A DNA stretch of 64,000 bases from assembly GCA_902702965.1 (NCBI GenBank), contig CACRXP010000087.1, positions 483,264-547,263 of the forward strand, given 5' to 3'. The position numbers were made by a program, and so were the translations under genes. The notes beneath the pieces were generated by a model that saw only the letters and a list, made by a program, of their open reading frames with translations, did no database searches and was not told the DNA's origin. Source of the DNA: Spirometra erinaceieuropaei. Taxonomy: Eukaryota > Platyhelminthes > Cestoda > Diphyllobothriidea > Diphyllobothriidae. Shown piece after piece: positions 36,131 through 48,255 of this stretch (position 1 is its first letter; the number at the start of each line of letters is the position of its first letter).

Positions 36131-36889
36131 AAATAGGGGGCGGCACGAATCCGGACGGGCGCGACGCGAGCCTATAACTGGGCATACCATCACATGCCAA
36201 TGTTGATATTTCTTATGGGCGCACATTCCCGATAACGTCTGCCGGACATCGATCCAGACCCCAGGGTGGTCCAGTGCATCTAAGGCGTAGCCCTCTTCAG
36301 GAGCAGAGAATTAGGATGTGTAATAGCCCCTTCGCGGTGTAGGGACGAGGCCGCACACAGCGTAGATGGGTTAATTGGTCATAAACCGCGGCGGCTACAC
36401 CAATCTCCAGTCGTAATGGCACCGCTATCTCAGTGAGACAGGATGCGCCTGGGACGAGAGAGAGAGAGTGGCGTAGATGGCGCAGATAGCACAGAGGCCA
36501 TCACTGCGGTCTCCGATAGAAGTAGTTGTTTTCATCGCCTGCGACCGACTTCTCGGTAACCTATGGCTGAGTGAAACGCCTGTGGGCCAAATAGATGAGT
36601 TCTAAAGGGTTATATAAAGCCGCGCCATTTTGATCTGTTACATCAATCACTTGTGGCCGGAGCTGTGTCTGGTAAGCCACTTTGCAGAAAATCATAATCA
36701 GTCGTTTTAGCCTCCTCTTGCCACTAGGTGGAAGAGAACCAATTAACGCGCAAGTCACTATCGCATGCTGGAGACAGTGGTGATCTCTGTCCCCTTCGTA
36801 GGCGCAGAAGGATGGAGCAGCGGCAGCACTGACAATCCGATAACCAGAAATTGATTTTCAGCAAAGATAACTGGGCTGACCATTTCTGG

Positions 36890-38130
36890 CTTTTTGGCCG
36901 TCGTCGGCCAGCCATAGCCAACCCCCTATAACCGCTTTGGCTGATGGGCGGGGTCAGATAAGGACAGCCAGCATGTCCGTCGCCTTCTCCGGAGCGGCAG
37001 CATGTGAAGTCTGGCTCGTCGAGGCCGGACCGGGAAGACGGGTTGCCCGTTAGCCTAGCTGCTGGCTACCCGGCGCGTCCACAGGTGGCGGATAGTGGGA
37101 CGACCTTCAGTGAAGGTTGGCTGCGAAATAAGCAGACCCCGGTCTGACGAATAAGCAGTCGCGGACGCGCAGCGACATTGCTACCAGGATGCGGTGGGCT
37201 GAGGTCTGGCACGCAGAAAGCCTTATAAAAAGCCGCATGGCGACCGTAAACCACCATTAAATAAGTTTTCTTTCCATCGCTACCTTGTGGTTAGGCTTTT
37301 AAACCAAAGCGCTAGAGGAGACAACCTCGAACAAACAATCCGAGCGGCTGTTGGGGACCCGACCGTATTCGAAATTCCCAAGAAGCCTAATGAAATATGT
37401 CCGATTACAGTATAACGACCGCGGGAAACCGACACGCTCCGCAACCCTGGTCCAATGATGCGGGCGAATAGTATGCGAGCTGGACTACTCATTCGTGGAC
37501 GGACTCTCGGTATTGGATGCTGGAATGTGCGGACTTTCCTGGACCCCGGTACCCAAGGTCTGACCGCACGCAGCCTTCATCAGTACAACGTGGATGTCTG
37601 CTGTCTGTCTGAAGTTCGACTCCCTGACTTAGGCTCCCGTGAAATAAAGGTCCCTGGAGTCGAATCGCACTTTATCCTGTACCACAGCGGCCCGCGCGAT
37701 TCTTCTGGACGACACGACGTGGCGATCGCTCTATCGCAACAAGCGGACTTCGCGCTACTTGGTTGGGAACCAATCAATGACCGGATGGCCTACGTGCGGG
37801 GTCAGATAAGGACAGCCAGCATGTCCGTCTCCTTCTCCGGAGCGGCTGCATGTGAAGTCTAACTCGTCGAGGCCGGAATTCTCGCGGTAGTGACAATCGC
37901 ATGGGTCGAGACCTGGTTGAGTCATGGCTCTCAGGCCCGCATTCCACCACCAAGTGCAACGACCGCCCTATTACATATTCAGCATTGAAGCTTTTCCTGG
38001 ACAGGAAAACTGGTCGCGCGTGGAGGACACAAGCAAATATCGTTCTCAGTGACAATATCAGCTAGCCAGATGACCGAGTTAGTATCACGCCACTAATCAA
38101 TGTCGGTATTAAAATTGCGACACCCATTTG
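36890..38130 (+). repeat. Dispersed repeat pieces flanking the RTE endonuclease
   Basis: 36952-37033 and 37798-37879 are direct repeats (GTCAGATAAGGACAGCCAGC, then TTCTCCGGAGCGGC, GCATGTGAAGTCT). The right copy continues to about 38130 and matches, in the other orientation, 29.79-30.40 kb. The repeat contains a conserved short frame (SFSGAAACEV), which is open for about 60 codons on the minus strand at 30120-30320. Confidence 0.7.
37040..37862 (+). mobile_element. RTE-like LINE, 5' part with AP-endonuclease domain
   Basis: 37503-37862 encodes LGIGCWNVRTFLDPGTQG, YNVDVCCLSEVRLPDLGS (Asn of the WNVRT block and Glu of SEVR, catalytic in APE-type endonucleases), SGPRDSSGRHDVAIALS and WEPINDRMAYVRG. 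This is the N-terminal endonuclease of RTE/BovB-type non-LTR retrotransposons. 37040-37455 would be its 5' region. The frame ends at a TAA at 37860-37862 inside a dispersed repeat; no RT follows. Confidence 0.85.
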
Positions 38131-38254
38131 GGTGCTGGTACTGTATCTGATCACGAACTGGAGTGCAAATCCGGAAGGTCGGTCCCGACAGGATGACGGC
38201 TGTTGGAGGCCCGTCTTCCCGGCGGACTGCGGAAACCACACTGACTACAGAGGG

Positions 38255-38955
38255 CTACTTAGACGGTGTGCATTTCTTGACTTTACACGAATCATGCACA
38301 AAAGTAGCCTTTTTGTAATGATTTTGCAGAAAACAAGGTCTCCTGTGGACTCGAAAAGGGTACCTTGCAGTTCTTAATATTTTACAATTCCAGAATAATC
38401 TCGAATCCCACTTGTGTTTGAAGTCGGCAAACTATAAGCTATAGGCATTCTATTTAGGGAAAATAATATATATATATATATTATAAAGAATTTCCCACAG
38501 ATGACTCGCGAAATTCGACAATGTAAACTCCATAAGGGGCCCTTATCAATGATGCTACTCGAATGGGCAATTCATGGTCTTAAAATTCTAATAATTATAA
38601 ACTTTTTAAACAGAAAGATAGCATTCCCATTGGCGAAAAACTCAATTGCGCAATTTACTACAAGATGAGAGTACGAAAGGATTGCTTTGAGCGTAAATTC
38701 AAAAAATATGTTTGCATTTTGAAGGGCATTGAAAATCAGTAAAAAGTATTCATATTAACTAAATAGTCATTGCAGCGAATGAGATTTCGGTAGGACGTCA
38801 GAAAGACGACAAAAGCGGACATTCCGTCGTGACTGGAATATCTGGAGGTCGTCTTGCAGAATAATAGGTATTAAAATCCACCTAAGTAATCCATTCCGGC
38901 CGAAATCATGTGTGAGAATGCCAGTAAACGTTGCATGAGTAACGTCACCTGCCTT
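38255..38955. mobile_element. Foldback MITE remnant
   Basis: Right-hand arm recognisable from AAAAGCGGACATTCCGTCG (38811) to GCATGAGTAACGTCACCTGCC (38955); the left part has family-like AT-rich blocks and a short (TA)n at 38467-38482, but its end is not clear. No gene. Confidence 0.5.
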
Positions 38956-38999
38956 AATTTACGGAGTCATCAAAAGAAAGACATCGGTCACTGGATAGT

Positions 39000-40650
39000 C
39001 CCCATCATGTGACTATTTGTGGGGATTTTAAAATCACGCAAGTGCCTACTTTTATGTTAACAGGGAACCTCGCGCATACCAAAGCGACCACAAAATCCAC
39101 TCGCACATACGCGTACACGGAATTTCAGATTGGTGAACTACGTTGCAAAAACTAAAACAGTATTCAAGGTTGAAAAAGAGGATGGGTGGTCTTAGTCAGA
39201 ATTGTGTGGAAAATGGTCGCCTAGTTCGCAGCCAACTAAATTAGATCATTTAGTAGGTTGTGGCAAAAGACTGGTCGTTAAGAAAACTGATGAACGCAGG
39301 GGGCCTGGAAACGTATGCGGAGCATGTTAGTGACGTCGAACAGACTAGCGACTATTCAGCAATGAAAGACACGTATTATCTGAACATAGAGTCCTTGTAG
39401 TCAAATTACACTTTTCGTTACTGGAATTTAACATACAGTCAAATCAAAGGATGGCATGTGCTGCGAAAGCGAGTTAATGGTGTGATCCAACTACAGTATG
39501 ACGACGTCGATAGTCACCCGAAGGTGCAGTCAGGTTTACAGTTACACAAAACCGAAAAAATCTATAAGTGACAACAGCTGTTCCCCATATGCAGCGCCTC
39601 ACTGCGCGTACGTCCATCATAACTCCCCCCCCGCCCCCACTCGTTGTCTCTCACTTCCACAAATCCCCAGCACTCACACGGCCACTGTGTGTGCGTACGA
39701 GGCCGCTGCATGAATCGTTACCCACAAAACTCGTGATACATAACACCCTACCTGATAAACTGACTCAAGTCGACAATACACCTCACTTTATTGCCGTACT
39801 TCCCATTTCCAACAAATCAACCAGTTAGGGGGCGACGCTCTGTCATTTTATGACAAACCATTCACACAGTCAACGTCTATCTATCCAAGTCCTCAAAAAA
39901 TACTTGTCATTGTCATCAGCGGTAAACGCCTGCGGGTTGTAAAAAGCATTTTACAAAGGACGGCGGCACACTTTTTGTTCCCCCCCCCCCCCCCCCAGCG
40001 ACCAAGCTGAGTATGTCTCGTGATATGACGGCACAGACACCTCAAGCGGCCGCCAGAGACCAGTCAGGGTAATTCGGCACTACTTTGTAAGTGCTGCCAA
40101 GAAGTCAGCTTTCGACAAAAAAATGCTCCAGGCACACGCTGCAAATAATTAAAGACACGTCAATCCTAACCGAGATGTTCTGTTGAGGAAAAACTGTAGA
40201 CAGTAAGCACGCCAAACCTGAACAGAAACGGCTGCCAAGAGTCTAGACTTTGGCTGATACAGAAAGTGGACAGCCAACTCACAGAACTGCATCACGTCGC
40301 ATTAAAATGAGTGAATTGCTTTCATGCAGCAGAGGTCTCTGGAAGACGGTCGCCCCCTACTGAACGTGATCTAGACGAGCAGACTACTTTTTAGAACTCT
40401 ATTTTAATCCGACGGCAGTGCCCGCATCCTTGATCAGGTTACCAGAGGGTCCGGACGCAAGATCATATGATGGTCTGAAGTAGATAGCAAGTGCTCGATT
40501 CCGTCGGAAAGAGAGGGAAGTGAGGGTGGGTATAAAAGGTAGGGAGAAAATTGGGCGTCTGATGAGGTCTGCAAAAGCTCGATTGTCGAAACAAATACAC
40601 CAGCTCGGCGCACATCTTTAGACAGCTCAGACTTTAGCTCTGCAAAAGTG
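39000..40650. other. Intronic DNA; no supported gene
   Basis: Contains the poly-C run. At 40556-40595 a CTGATGAGG...TCGAAAC motif resembles the end of a Penelope-like element, but nothing else of one is present. Confidence 0.5.
39980..39997 (+). repeat. Poly-C run
   Basis: Uninterrupted C run of about 18; a likely slippage site in sequencing too. Confidence 0.9.
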
Positions 40651-40657
40651 TCAATCC

Positions 40658-41040
40658 CACAGTAGGTGACGTGTCTCGTCAAACGCTAGCCGAAATACAG
40701 AAATGTGTTTTTGACCGAAAAGGACCGTTTATGCGGACTTGTAATATTGATTATGGTGACGCTGAAACCCAAGACATTCCAGTCATGCCGGATTTTGAAC
40801 ACGTTTCCTTTTGGCCGTCCGCAATAATCGCACTCAGCAAGAATCGACTACTAAGATGATGTGGCTTTTTCATTGATCTTCTATGCTCGTAAAAATTCAA
40901 ATATGTTTTATAGAAAACGTTCACGAGAATATGCTTACTTGAACCAGTTTGGTAGTAAATTACGCCCCATTGGAGCTTTGTACTACGGTTTTTGAAAAAT
41001 GTTTCTCTTTCTGTCTGCCATTATTTTCATATACCTTAAG
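40658..41040. mobile_element. Foldback MITE, left arm only
   Basis: CAGTAGGTGACGTGTCTCG at about 40660, then AACGCTAGCCGAAATACAG and later GATCTTCTATGCTCGTAAAAATTC, the usual order of the family's left arm. No right arm follows; the sequence to 41300 is AT-rich with no gene seen. Confidence 0.55.
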
Positions 41041-41439
41041 ATCATGTGAACGTCCCCACATTCTTATAAACATTGCTCACACAGTTATGCAGCATAACTC
41101 TTTTTATATTCTATTAGATATGAAGTAACATTTGTCGAAATTATGTTGAAGTATTACACAAAAAGCATAAAGACAAGCACAAAGGTCAACACTTTACACA
41201 GCGAAGCATGTTGATGCCCAGTGAGCGAATAGAGATGTTAGCTAACGCAAAGCGGCATCAAATACTACTCTCCTCCACTGAGCAAACCAAAGTCCAGGAT
41301 GCTTCCCAGCCATCCACAAACAGCGCCCCCGTGTGAAATTAACCAAACCAACTGAGGATGCATGTACCAGAGATAAAAAGGCCCATTGTCTGCAGAAATC
41401 CAAAAAGCAGCAAAAAATGCGTCATACGTATTTGGAAAG

Positions 41440-41930
41440 AATGTTCGAGGGGCGCTCGCCGATCGCTCTTACGGAACTCACTCGTTCCGTTGTGTCTGAA
41501 GGGCTTTCTCTCGAGCCCAAACAGCAGCCGCACAGCAGCGCATGAGATAGGCAGAATATCATTACCGAAAAAGACAAGGGAGACTGGAGTGGCCATTTCT
41601 GGTTTATTAGCCGTCGTCACCCAGTCATACCCAGCCCCGAAGTGTGGAACACCCGAGGCTCAAACTCGCGACCTGTTAGTTAGAAGTCCAACGCCTCTAA
41701 CCACTGAGCCGCGGGTTCGTTGTCCTGTCAGTTTCTACCGTTGTAAATTCTCGATCAAAACCGACAGGACAACAGAACGGCACCACCTACAGAGACAACG
41801 GGGACTATAACGGCCATTTACGTCCAGCCGAAGTGTGCAACACCTGGGGTTCGATCCCGCGACATGGTGGTTAGAGGTCCAACGCTCCTAGCCACAGAGC
41901 CACGAGCTCGTTGTCCTGTCGGTTGCGGCC
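41440..41930 (-). mobile_element. tRNA-derived SINE, minus, with a second partial unit
   Basis: Read on the minus strand: head at 41665-41730 (CGCGGCTCAGTGGTTAGAGG), B box GCGAGTTTGAGCCTCGG, body GAAATGGCCACTCCAGTCTC, and further parts to 41450. A second head fragment lies at 41835-41920 (GAGCTCGTGGCTCTGTGG). Confidence 0.75.
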
Positions 41931-41999
41931 AAAATCTGCGGTGGAGTGGAGCCGCGAAAGTCGAGGCAAGATACAGCGAGCGATTACTGTTAAAACATC

Positions 42000-42479
42000 C
42001 AGCGTTCATCAAATTTTGCTGTGAATGTAGACCATGCTGTATTCTTCATAAGGAGCATGAGATGCTATTCGAATGGGCACCTCATGATGTGAGGAAGTCT
42101 CACAATCACAAACCCCCTTACAACCGAAGACTACCATTCCTCCGGGCGCAATATTTGAAGAAGGCGTGACCTACTACCAAATGAATTCAAGAAAGCAGTT
42201 ATTTATGCATGTTTTCTAAAAAAATATGTTTCGACTCATAACGATAGAAAATCTATGGGAAACATTCATACTTCTAAACCAGTCCTTTTACCGAGTGTGG
42301 TATCTGCGGGTGGCCGGGAAGAAACCCACTTAGAAGCCAGCACTCTGATGTGACTAAAATATTTCGAGTTTATGCTGCGCGATAACCAGTATCGTAACCC
42401 CATCTAAGTGATTCTTTCTAATCGATAAGACAGTCTAGAATTTCGCCTAGACTTCCAGACGATATGTCACCCACTGTAC
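42000..42479. mobile_element. Foldback MITE, right arm
   Basis: Family blocks from about 42040 (GGAGCATGAG) through AAGCCAGCACTCTGATGTGAC to the end ATATGTCACCCACTGTA at 42463-42479. The left end is missing, replaced by SINE sequence at 41.45-41.93 kb. Confidence 0.5.
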
Positions 42480-42885
42480 GTACCCGTAAGTGCAAAAATC
42501 TCGAGTTGGCCTAGCAAAAAAAAACATAAAGACGTGATGGCCCTGAGAAATGGCCCAAAAACTGCGGTGGAGGAATGAGGTAGTACAGAATTTGCAAAGC
42601 CTGCGGTCCGAAATAACGACCAGTAGAAAAGGTCGGCAGACGCCGGTCAGGTGTACGCACGTGCCCGCAAACGTCAAGTTTGTTTACAAGGCTTCGGTGT
42701 CGGAGGCTCTGGCGTTGACGAGGACGAAAATAACTGTACAAACGGTGGGGGCTCGACGAATGCAATGCTAGAGACGGTACGTTTGCATGCGTCACCGGGG
42801 AAGACTGCCAACTGACGTCATAACTTGGTTTTTCTCAGAACCACAATGCGTCCTGCTTACTGTGGCCCCCTGTGTCAATCTCACC

Positions 42886-44006
42886 TAGATACGATCCGAA
42901 ACCTTCTCTAATGTAGTCTTATGGGTATAGAGTAGGGTTTACATAGTGGGTGACGTGACCCGTTAAACGTTATGACGTTAATCTATAGTATGTGAGCTAA
43001 CTCATGAAATGTCAACTGAAATTCTGAAATGCATTCTCGCTCCGAAAAGATTAATTAAGTAGGGTTGTAAAACCAAACAGCCTGTAGTGTAATTCTATCA
43101 TAATTTAATTACCGCGAGCTGCCGGCTTTCGAAAGAACTTCCTTCCGGCTGCATGCAAAAACTACACTCCGTAAAAAATAACTACTTAAGTAGCATGAAG
43201 TTTTCTCATTGACTTTCGATGCCCTTAAGAATTCAATTATATTTCATGGAAAACATGCATAAAAATATTTATTCTTTTGCTCATTCTGTAGAAAATGACG
43301 TCTTCTTCCAATCTAATACTCGAAGGAGGGACGTAATTTGGTTTTAAAAAAGTTTCTAATTGTGAGACTTTTTAATACTGTGAAATGGCCGTTCATAAAA
43401 CGTCATGTCTTAACATTTACCAATGTAGCTTGTAAAGCTAAAAATATGTATCAAATCTAATGCTAAAGTTTATGAACCCCATATAGTCTCCTCTTAGTAC
43501 CGTCGAGAAATGTATGGTTTTCCGAACGCGGAAAATATACGGCTTGTGGTTTGGAAACCCTGAATGCAAGTGTGACGACAGAGCGGGTTCAAAATTATTC
43601 GGGAATTGGAAGTGTTTGAAAACCAAATATTATCCTTTCTTCAAGTATAAAATTGAAAGATGACGTAATTTTCTACAGAATGTGCGGAATAATGAATATT
43701 TTTATTCATGCCACGTAAGTAGTCATTTTTCTGACTGTAGTTTTTGCATGCAGCCGAAACGAAGTTCGTTCGAAAGCCGGCATCCTGAGGTAAGTGAATT
43801 ATTATACAATTATGCTGCACGATGATTAGTTTTACAACCCCATTTAAGTAATTTTTCAAACCGAAAACGCATTTCGGTTGACATTTCATGAGTTAGCCGA
43901 CCTACTGTAGATACGATCCGAAACCTCCTCTGATGTAGTCTAATGGATATAGAGTAGGGGCTACAGTGGGTGACGCAACCCGTTAAACGTGATGACGTTA
44001 ATCTAT
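42886..44006 (+). repeat. Direct duplication (~100 bp) bracketing a foldback element
   Basis: 42886-42986 and 43908-44006 both start TAGATACGATCCGAAACC, contain AGTGGGTGACG and CCCGTTAAACG and end GATGACGTTAATCTAT. By eye they differ at about 11 positions, so are about 89% identical. The foldback element fills the space between them completely. Confidence 0.85.
42987..43907. mobile_element. Foldback MITE copy flanked by a 100-bp direct duplication
   Basis: Ends TATGTGAGCTAACTCATGAA at about 42989 and GAGTTAGCCGACCTACTG to 43907; long AT-rich inverted arms with the family words ATGTCAACTGAAATTCTGAA. It is closest to the 6.0 kb copy (shared internal blocks such as TTCATAAAACGTCATG). It lies exactly between two ~100-bp direct repeats (42886-42986 and 43908-44006). 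Confidence 0.85.
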
Positions 44007-44009
44007 TAG

Positions 44010-45940
44010 GATCATTTTGGGGGCAGATCTTACGTCCTGCGTTTTACTCATTTGTCTAACGCGTTCCGGAAAAGTCCTTCTATCGTGCAGAATACGTCAT
44101 CCTACGTCACATAACCACCACAGCTGCGCATTCGCACGTACGAGAATTAATATACAGACGAGGAAGATTTAGCTAAACTTTTGTTAACTGGGAGCCGGTT
44201 CTTTACGCCCGCATAAATCAAGTGAGACGAGATGTGGGAACGCGTAATTTTCACAAAATTCAAGTTTTTTCTCCTTTACAAGGGCAGATTTACAACATTA
44301 TGTTCTAAAAAAAGTAGGAATAACGGTCACGGGCAATCCATTGTTTCAACACACCACGAATTATCCAGGTGTATACAAATATCCCGTAAGCAAATGCGAA
44401 AAGGGCTCATTATCAAGCGGCCGCCTTGACTACTGAGCATAACGTACGATACTTTTGTGCGGTATAGGTTCTGTTGTGTGTCTCCAGCGGAAAATCATTG
44501 TTATTGGTCAAGGCATTGCATAGGTTAACAAAATACACTAATTTTCTTTAAATTTACTTCGAGAAAAAATGAAGGACGTGGACATTTGCCAGCGAAGCAC
44601 CCCAGTAAGGCAACTACTGAAGAAATAATTTACTAGAAGAGGCGTTCGATTTATTAAAAGCATATTCATTGCAGACCATCGTTGTGGACATTCAGTTTCT
44701 TCGGTAGCTAGGTTTCATGGTCGGATGCCTATCAATTTGACCAAAACCATCATTAACATAAAAAGAACGTCCCATAACTTACTGTTTACGTAAATGATTT
44801 TAAGAACCGTACTATTATGAAGGTTTTATAGAAAACTACAGAACCTATCTGCTTGGGTAGGACAATGGAAACCGAGGAGTTTCTGTCAACGTTTTAAGAA
44901 GACCCTGAAACACAACGGACCCCACCGTCGTTAAAAACCACAGAGTTACTTTACGAAAAGTTCTCTTGATACACAGAAAACGGTATACTGGTGACCGCAT
45001 TTGCTAATTATGTTTCAACTTCTAAGTTACCGACCAGTCTTTGAACAAGCGATCATATAAAAACTTATTCCTGAGACATCCTTGCCCGCGAAATTAATCG
45101 AAAACGTCGCCTTAGTCAAACGCATCTCGAATAATGCAAAAGTGGCCGAATTACAAGTAATTCACCTAAAACCACTTTGGAACGCATGATCAAACACTAG
45201 GCAGTTGATTAGCTACCATATTTCATATTACACCGATTTCTGGCAGATATTTGCCTGCAGAACATATAAAAAGCATTAAGGATGTGATTTATGGTCTGGA
45301 TTTGTGTTGAGCAGAAGAGCTGAACATCTGAGAACTTTGCAGCATCACAAATTTTAATCTTCCATATTGTCACCAATTAAAAGGTGTCATTATCTTAGCC
45401 TTTAGTGATAATAGTAAACGAATTTACTTCCCCTTTGCAGGCATCGTCAAGAAGGTATTGCGTTGTTGTATTTTTACGTCGATGACTACCTTAATGCATC
45501 TTGACCACCCCCTAATGCAACAGCCACCGCGAGGTCTTTTTATTCCTTTCTCTGGCACGTACAAATAAACATCGCCAGTTATTTTCTTGTAGCATTATTG
45601 CTCTCCGAAAGTAACCCCGGCCACAAACCACAACCTTGCTTTATTTACTTTATTTTGGCAAGGGCTTGCATGAAATGAGTCTACACGTTTGACAAGAATA
45701 TCCCAGTTTCCGGTATTTTCGTTTTTTCTTAAGAACATTGTTGTTCCTAACCAGTGTAGTGTTCCCTACAATACTTACTTGTGTATTCACTTAACCGAAG
45801 CGTTGTCATCATTAATTTGGAGTTCTGATCGATGCATTGGTTCAGTTTGGCGCTGATTAGAGATTTTTCGTCAATTGGCGCGCATTTTATGCAGGTCGTG
45901 TGTAGCAGGCATGGGGGCCGCTTGGCTTCGTCAGCTACTG
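44010..45940. other. Intronic DNA; no supported gene
   Basis: AT-rich and apparently unique; one short frame (44232-44429) without features. Confidence 0.5.
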
Positions 45941-46129
45941 CGCCCGAGCCAGCCTCTGGCCGTCTTAACCTTGTGTTAGCATGGAACCCGGGTAAGCGAG
46001 GGAGAGGAGTGAGTGAGGTAGATGCGGAGTAAGTCTGCTTCAGTATAAATAAGTCAGTCATCGCTGTTGGACCCACCTGGTTGGACACCGTTGGACCTTG
46101 TCGCAGGAGACTGCTCGGTTTAAGGAATG

Positions 46130-46860
46130 GTTAACTGAAAAGTCAATTTGGCAAACACGTGTTTTCGGTAACTCGTCATCAGGCCAAAACAGTTACATAG
46201 AAGTCGAAATTATGCGAAGTTACAGGGCTTATAAGTGATTCAGGGGCTATTAACAATCATCGTTCCCACAACACTCGCATGACGAGGCGTGCCATGGCGT
46301 GGTCGGCGTGTCGTGGTCATTGGGTCAAGGGGGCGAGGGCGAGGGGGGACATAGGCTAGGAGTAATGTTTGTACGTCGGGTACGTTGTGCACACACCACT
46401 GCCATCAGGAGGTTGGGACGACGTGCAGTCATCATCTGGGGTCGGCGTTGGTCACGGAAGACAGAGCGCCTGCGTCAGAGTATTCTGACAACATATTAAT
46501 GGATTGGCTAGTCGTATGGCCACTGCCTCGGCTGTAGCTAGTACCCGTTGGCGTAGGCCTCTGGAGAAGGTTGCTGGCGTCCGGTAGATAATCGGGAAGG
46601 CTTCGTTGGCATCGAAACAATGATTCGCATCGACAAGATGTGCGAGAATAGAACTCGAAACCGATCGGGTCTCACCTCTGTCTAGCCAGGCGGGCATATG
46701 TTCACGCACCCTCTTTACCGGGCGTCTCGTTGTACGCCGATATATCCCGCTCCACAGGAGCAAGTGAATGAGTAAATACACATCGATGTAGCCTGCAACG
46801 GGAGTCGGTCTTTACCTCCCAAGCGTAGGAGGGGAGAGTTCGTGAAACATACATGTAAGT
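46130..46860 (-). mobile_element. Penelope-like element tail with GIY-YIG endonuclease, minus orientation
   Basis: Minus strand from about 46860: CIYSFTCSCGAGYIG, a frameshift, RRTTRRPVKRVREHMPAWL, SSSILAHLVDANH, AEAVAIRLANPLICCQ and the terminal ...LCLP. This is the order of the GIY-YIG endonuclease domain that ends Penelope-like retroelements (GIY/YIG, Arg of RxREH, the H..D region, and the LPW end). Coding sequence reaches about 46452; the rest to 46130 is 3' UTR. The reverse transcriptase part is absent, so the copy is 5'-truncated. One frameshift near 46740 and no function expected. Confidence 0.85.
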
Positions 46861-46865
46861 TCGCT

Positions 46866-47241
46866 GCTGGGAAAGCGTTAGTGCTATGTTTTCGGAAGAC
46901 GCTGACACAGGCGCCCTGTCTTCCGTGGCTAAAACCGACCCCAACGTCGCCCCAATCTCCTGATGGCAGTGGCGTGTGTACAACGTACCCGACGTACAAA
47001 CATTACTCACAGCCTATGTCCCCCCCTTCCCCCTCGCCCCCTTCATCCAATAACCACGACACGCCAACCACGTCATAGCACGCCTCGCCATGGGAGTGGC
47101 GTGGGAACGATGATTGTTAATAGCCCCTGAATCACTTATAAGCCCTGTAACTTCGCATAATTCCGACTTCTATGTGACTGTTTTGGCCTGATGCCGAGTT
47201 ACCGAAAACACGTGTTTGCCAAATTGACTTTTCAATTGTAA
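46866..47241 (+). mobile_element. Penelope-like element tail, plus orientation, paired with the previous copy
   Basis: Begins at the last codons of the endonuclease (KTLTQAPCLPW at about 46893-46925) and continues through the same 3' UTR to about 47241. 46130-46500 and 46870-47241 are inverted repeats of about 370 bp: e.g. AAGTCAATTTGGCAAACACG at 46140 and its mirror at 47210. Thus two 5'-truncated copies stand head to head. Confidence 0.85.
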
Positions 47242-47315
47242 CATGGGAATATTCGCTGAATGGTTAATTTTTGAGGGAAGTTTTTTTATCTGTCTCCTTT
47301 GCATGCTAGGGAATT

Positions 47316-47596
47316 AAAACATACCCTTCACCTGCTGCTGTGGGTCAGGTCGTATAGGTCGAACGACCAGGCGCCTATGAAAACGCCTGCGAGTGCACCA
47401 TCCATCTCAGACGCAATTGTGGCTCACTTGGTTGGCAGCGGTCACTGGGTAGACGCCAACTGAGCATTTTTGAGTCATCTATAAGGTGTCGGCAGGGCAC
47501 TCCGGGTTCCTGTTGAAGCAGTGGCTATACAGTTAGCCAACCCAACCTTTTGCTTGCAGAAAGCGTTCATGCAGGCCCCCAAACTCCCCTGGTCGA
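47316..47596 (+). mobile_element. Third Penelope-like endonuclease copy, decayed
   Basis: Plus strand: AIVAHLVGSGHWVDAN, two stops, then VEAVAIQLANPTFCLQKAF and PKLPW at the edge of the gap. Same domain as the copy at 46.45-46.85 kb, in direct orientation to the one at 46.87 kb. Confidence 0.75.
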
Positions 47597-47967
47597 NNNN
47601 NNNNNNNNNNNNNNNNNNNNNNNNNNNNNNNNNNNNNNNNNNNNNNNNNNNNNNNNNNNNNNNNNNNNNNNNNNNNNNNNNNNNNNNNNNNNNNNNNNNN
47701 NNNNNNNNNNNNNNNNNNNNNNNNNNNNNNNNNNNNNNNNNNNNNNNNNNNNNNNNNNNNNNNNNNNNNNNNNNNNNNNNNNNNNNNNNNNNNNNNNNNN
47801 NNNNNNNNNNNNNNNNNNNNNNNNNNNNNNNNNNNNNNNNNNNNNNNNNNNNNNNNNNNNNNNNNNNNNNNNNNNNNNNNNNNNNNNNNNNNNNNNNNNN
47901 NNNNNNNNNNNNNNNNNNNNNNNNNNNNNNNNNNNNNNNNNNNNNNNNNNNNNNNNNNNNNNNNNNN
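47597..47967. other. Assembly gap (371 N)
   Basis: Unresolved run of N, starting at the end of the third Penelope-like endonuclease copy. Confidence 0.99.
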
Positions 47968-48255
47968 CCAATAACATCATACTATGCTGACATTGCATTT
48001 TTAGATTGTGAACTGCCGGCTACGTCCTGGGTATTGAACCTTGCCCGCATAATTGGTAAATTAACCCTTAAGTTGTGTACCGTAACAATAGATACAAATC
48101 TTCATTATGCTGTCGTAGAGAGTTACAACAGTCCCTTTTTCGTCAGTTATCCGATGTACGACGCTGCCACGAAACAAATGAATAGGGTGGGCATCTTTTT
48201 AAATGCATTACTTCCGGAGTTGATAGCCAAACGTCAGCTGAAGCATCGTAGTTAA
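47968..48255 (+). CDS. Unassigned ORF running out of the assembly gap
   Basis: 95 codons open from the gap edge to TAA at 48253-48255: FLDCELPATSWVLNLARIIG, then LHYAVVESYNSPFFVSYPMY and FLNALLPELIAKRQLKHRS. Composition is protein-like (few rare residues, regular hydrophobic spacing), but I recognise no family. A mobile-element origin is possible, since the next 40 bp resemble 14120-14160. The beginning is lost in the gap. Confidence 0.3.
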   Translation, partial: PITSYYADIAFLDCELPATSWVLNLARIIGKLTLKLCTVTIDTNLHYAVVESYNSPFFVSYPMYDAATKQMNRVGIFLNALLPELIAKRQLKHRS

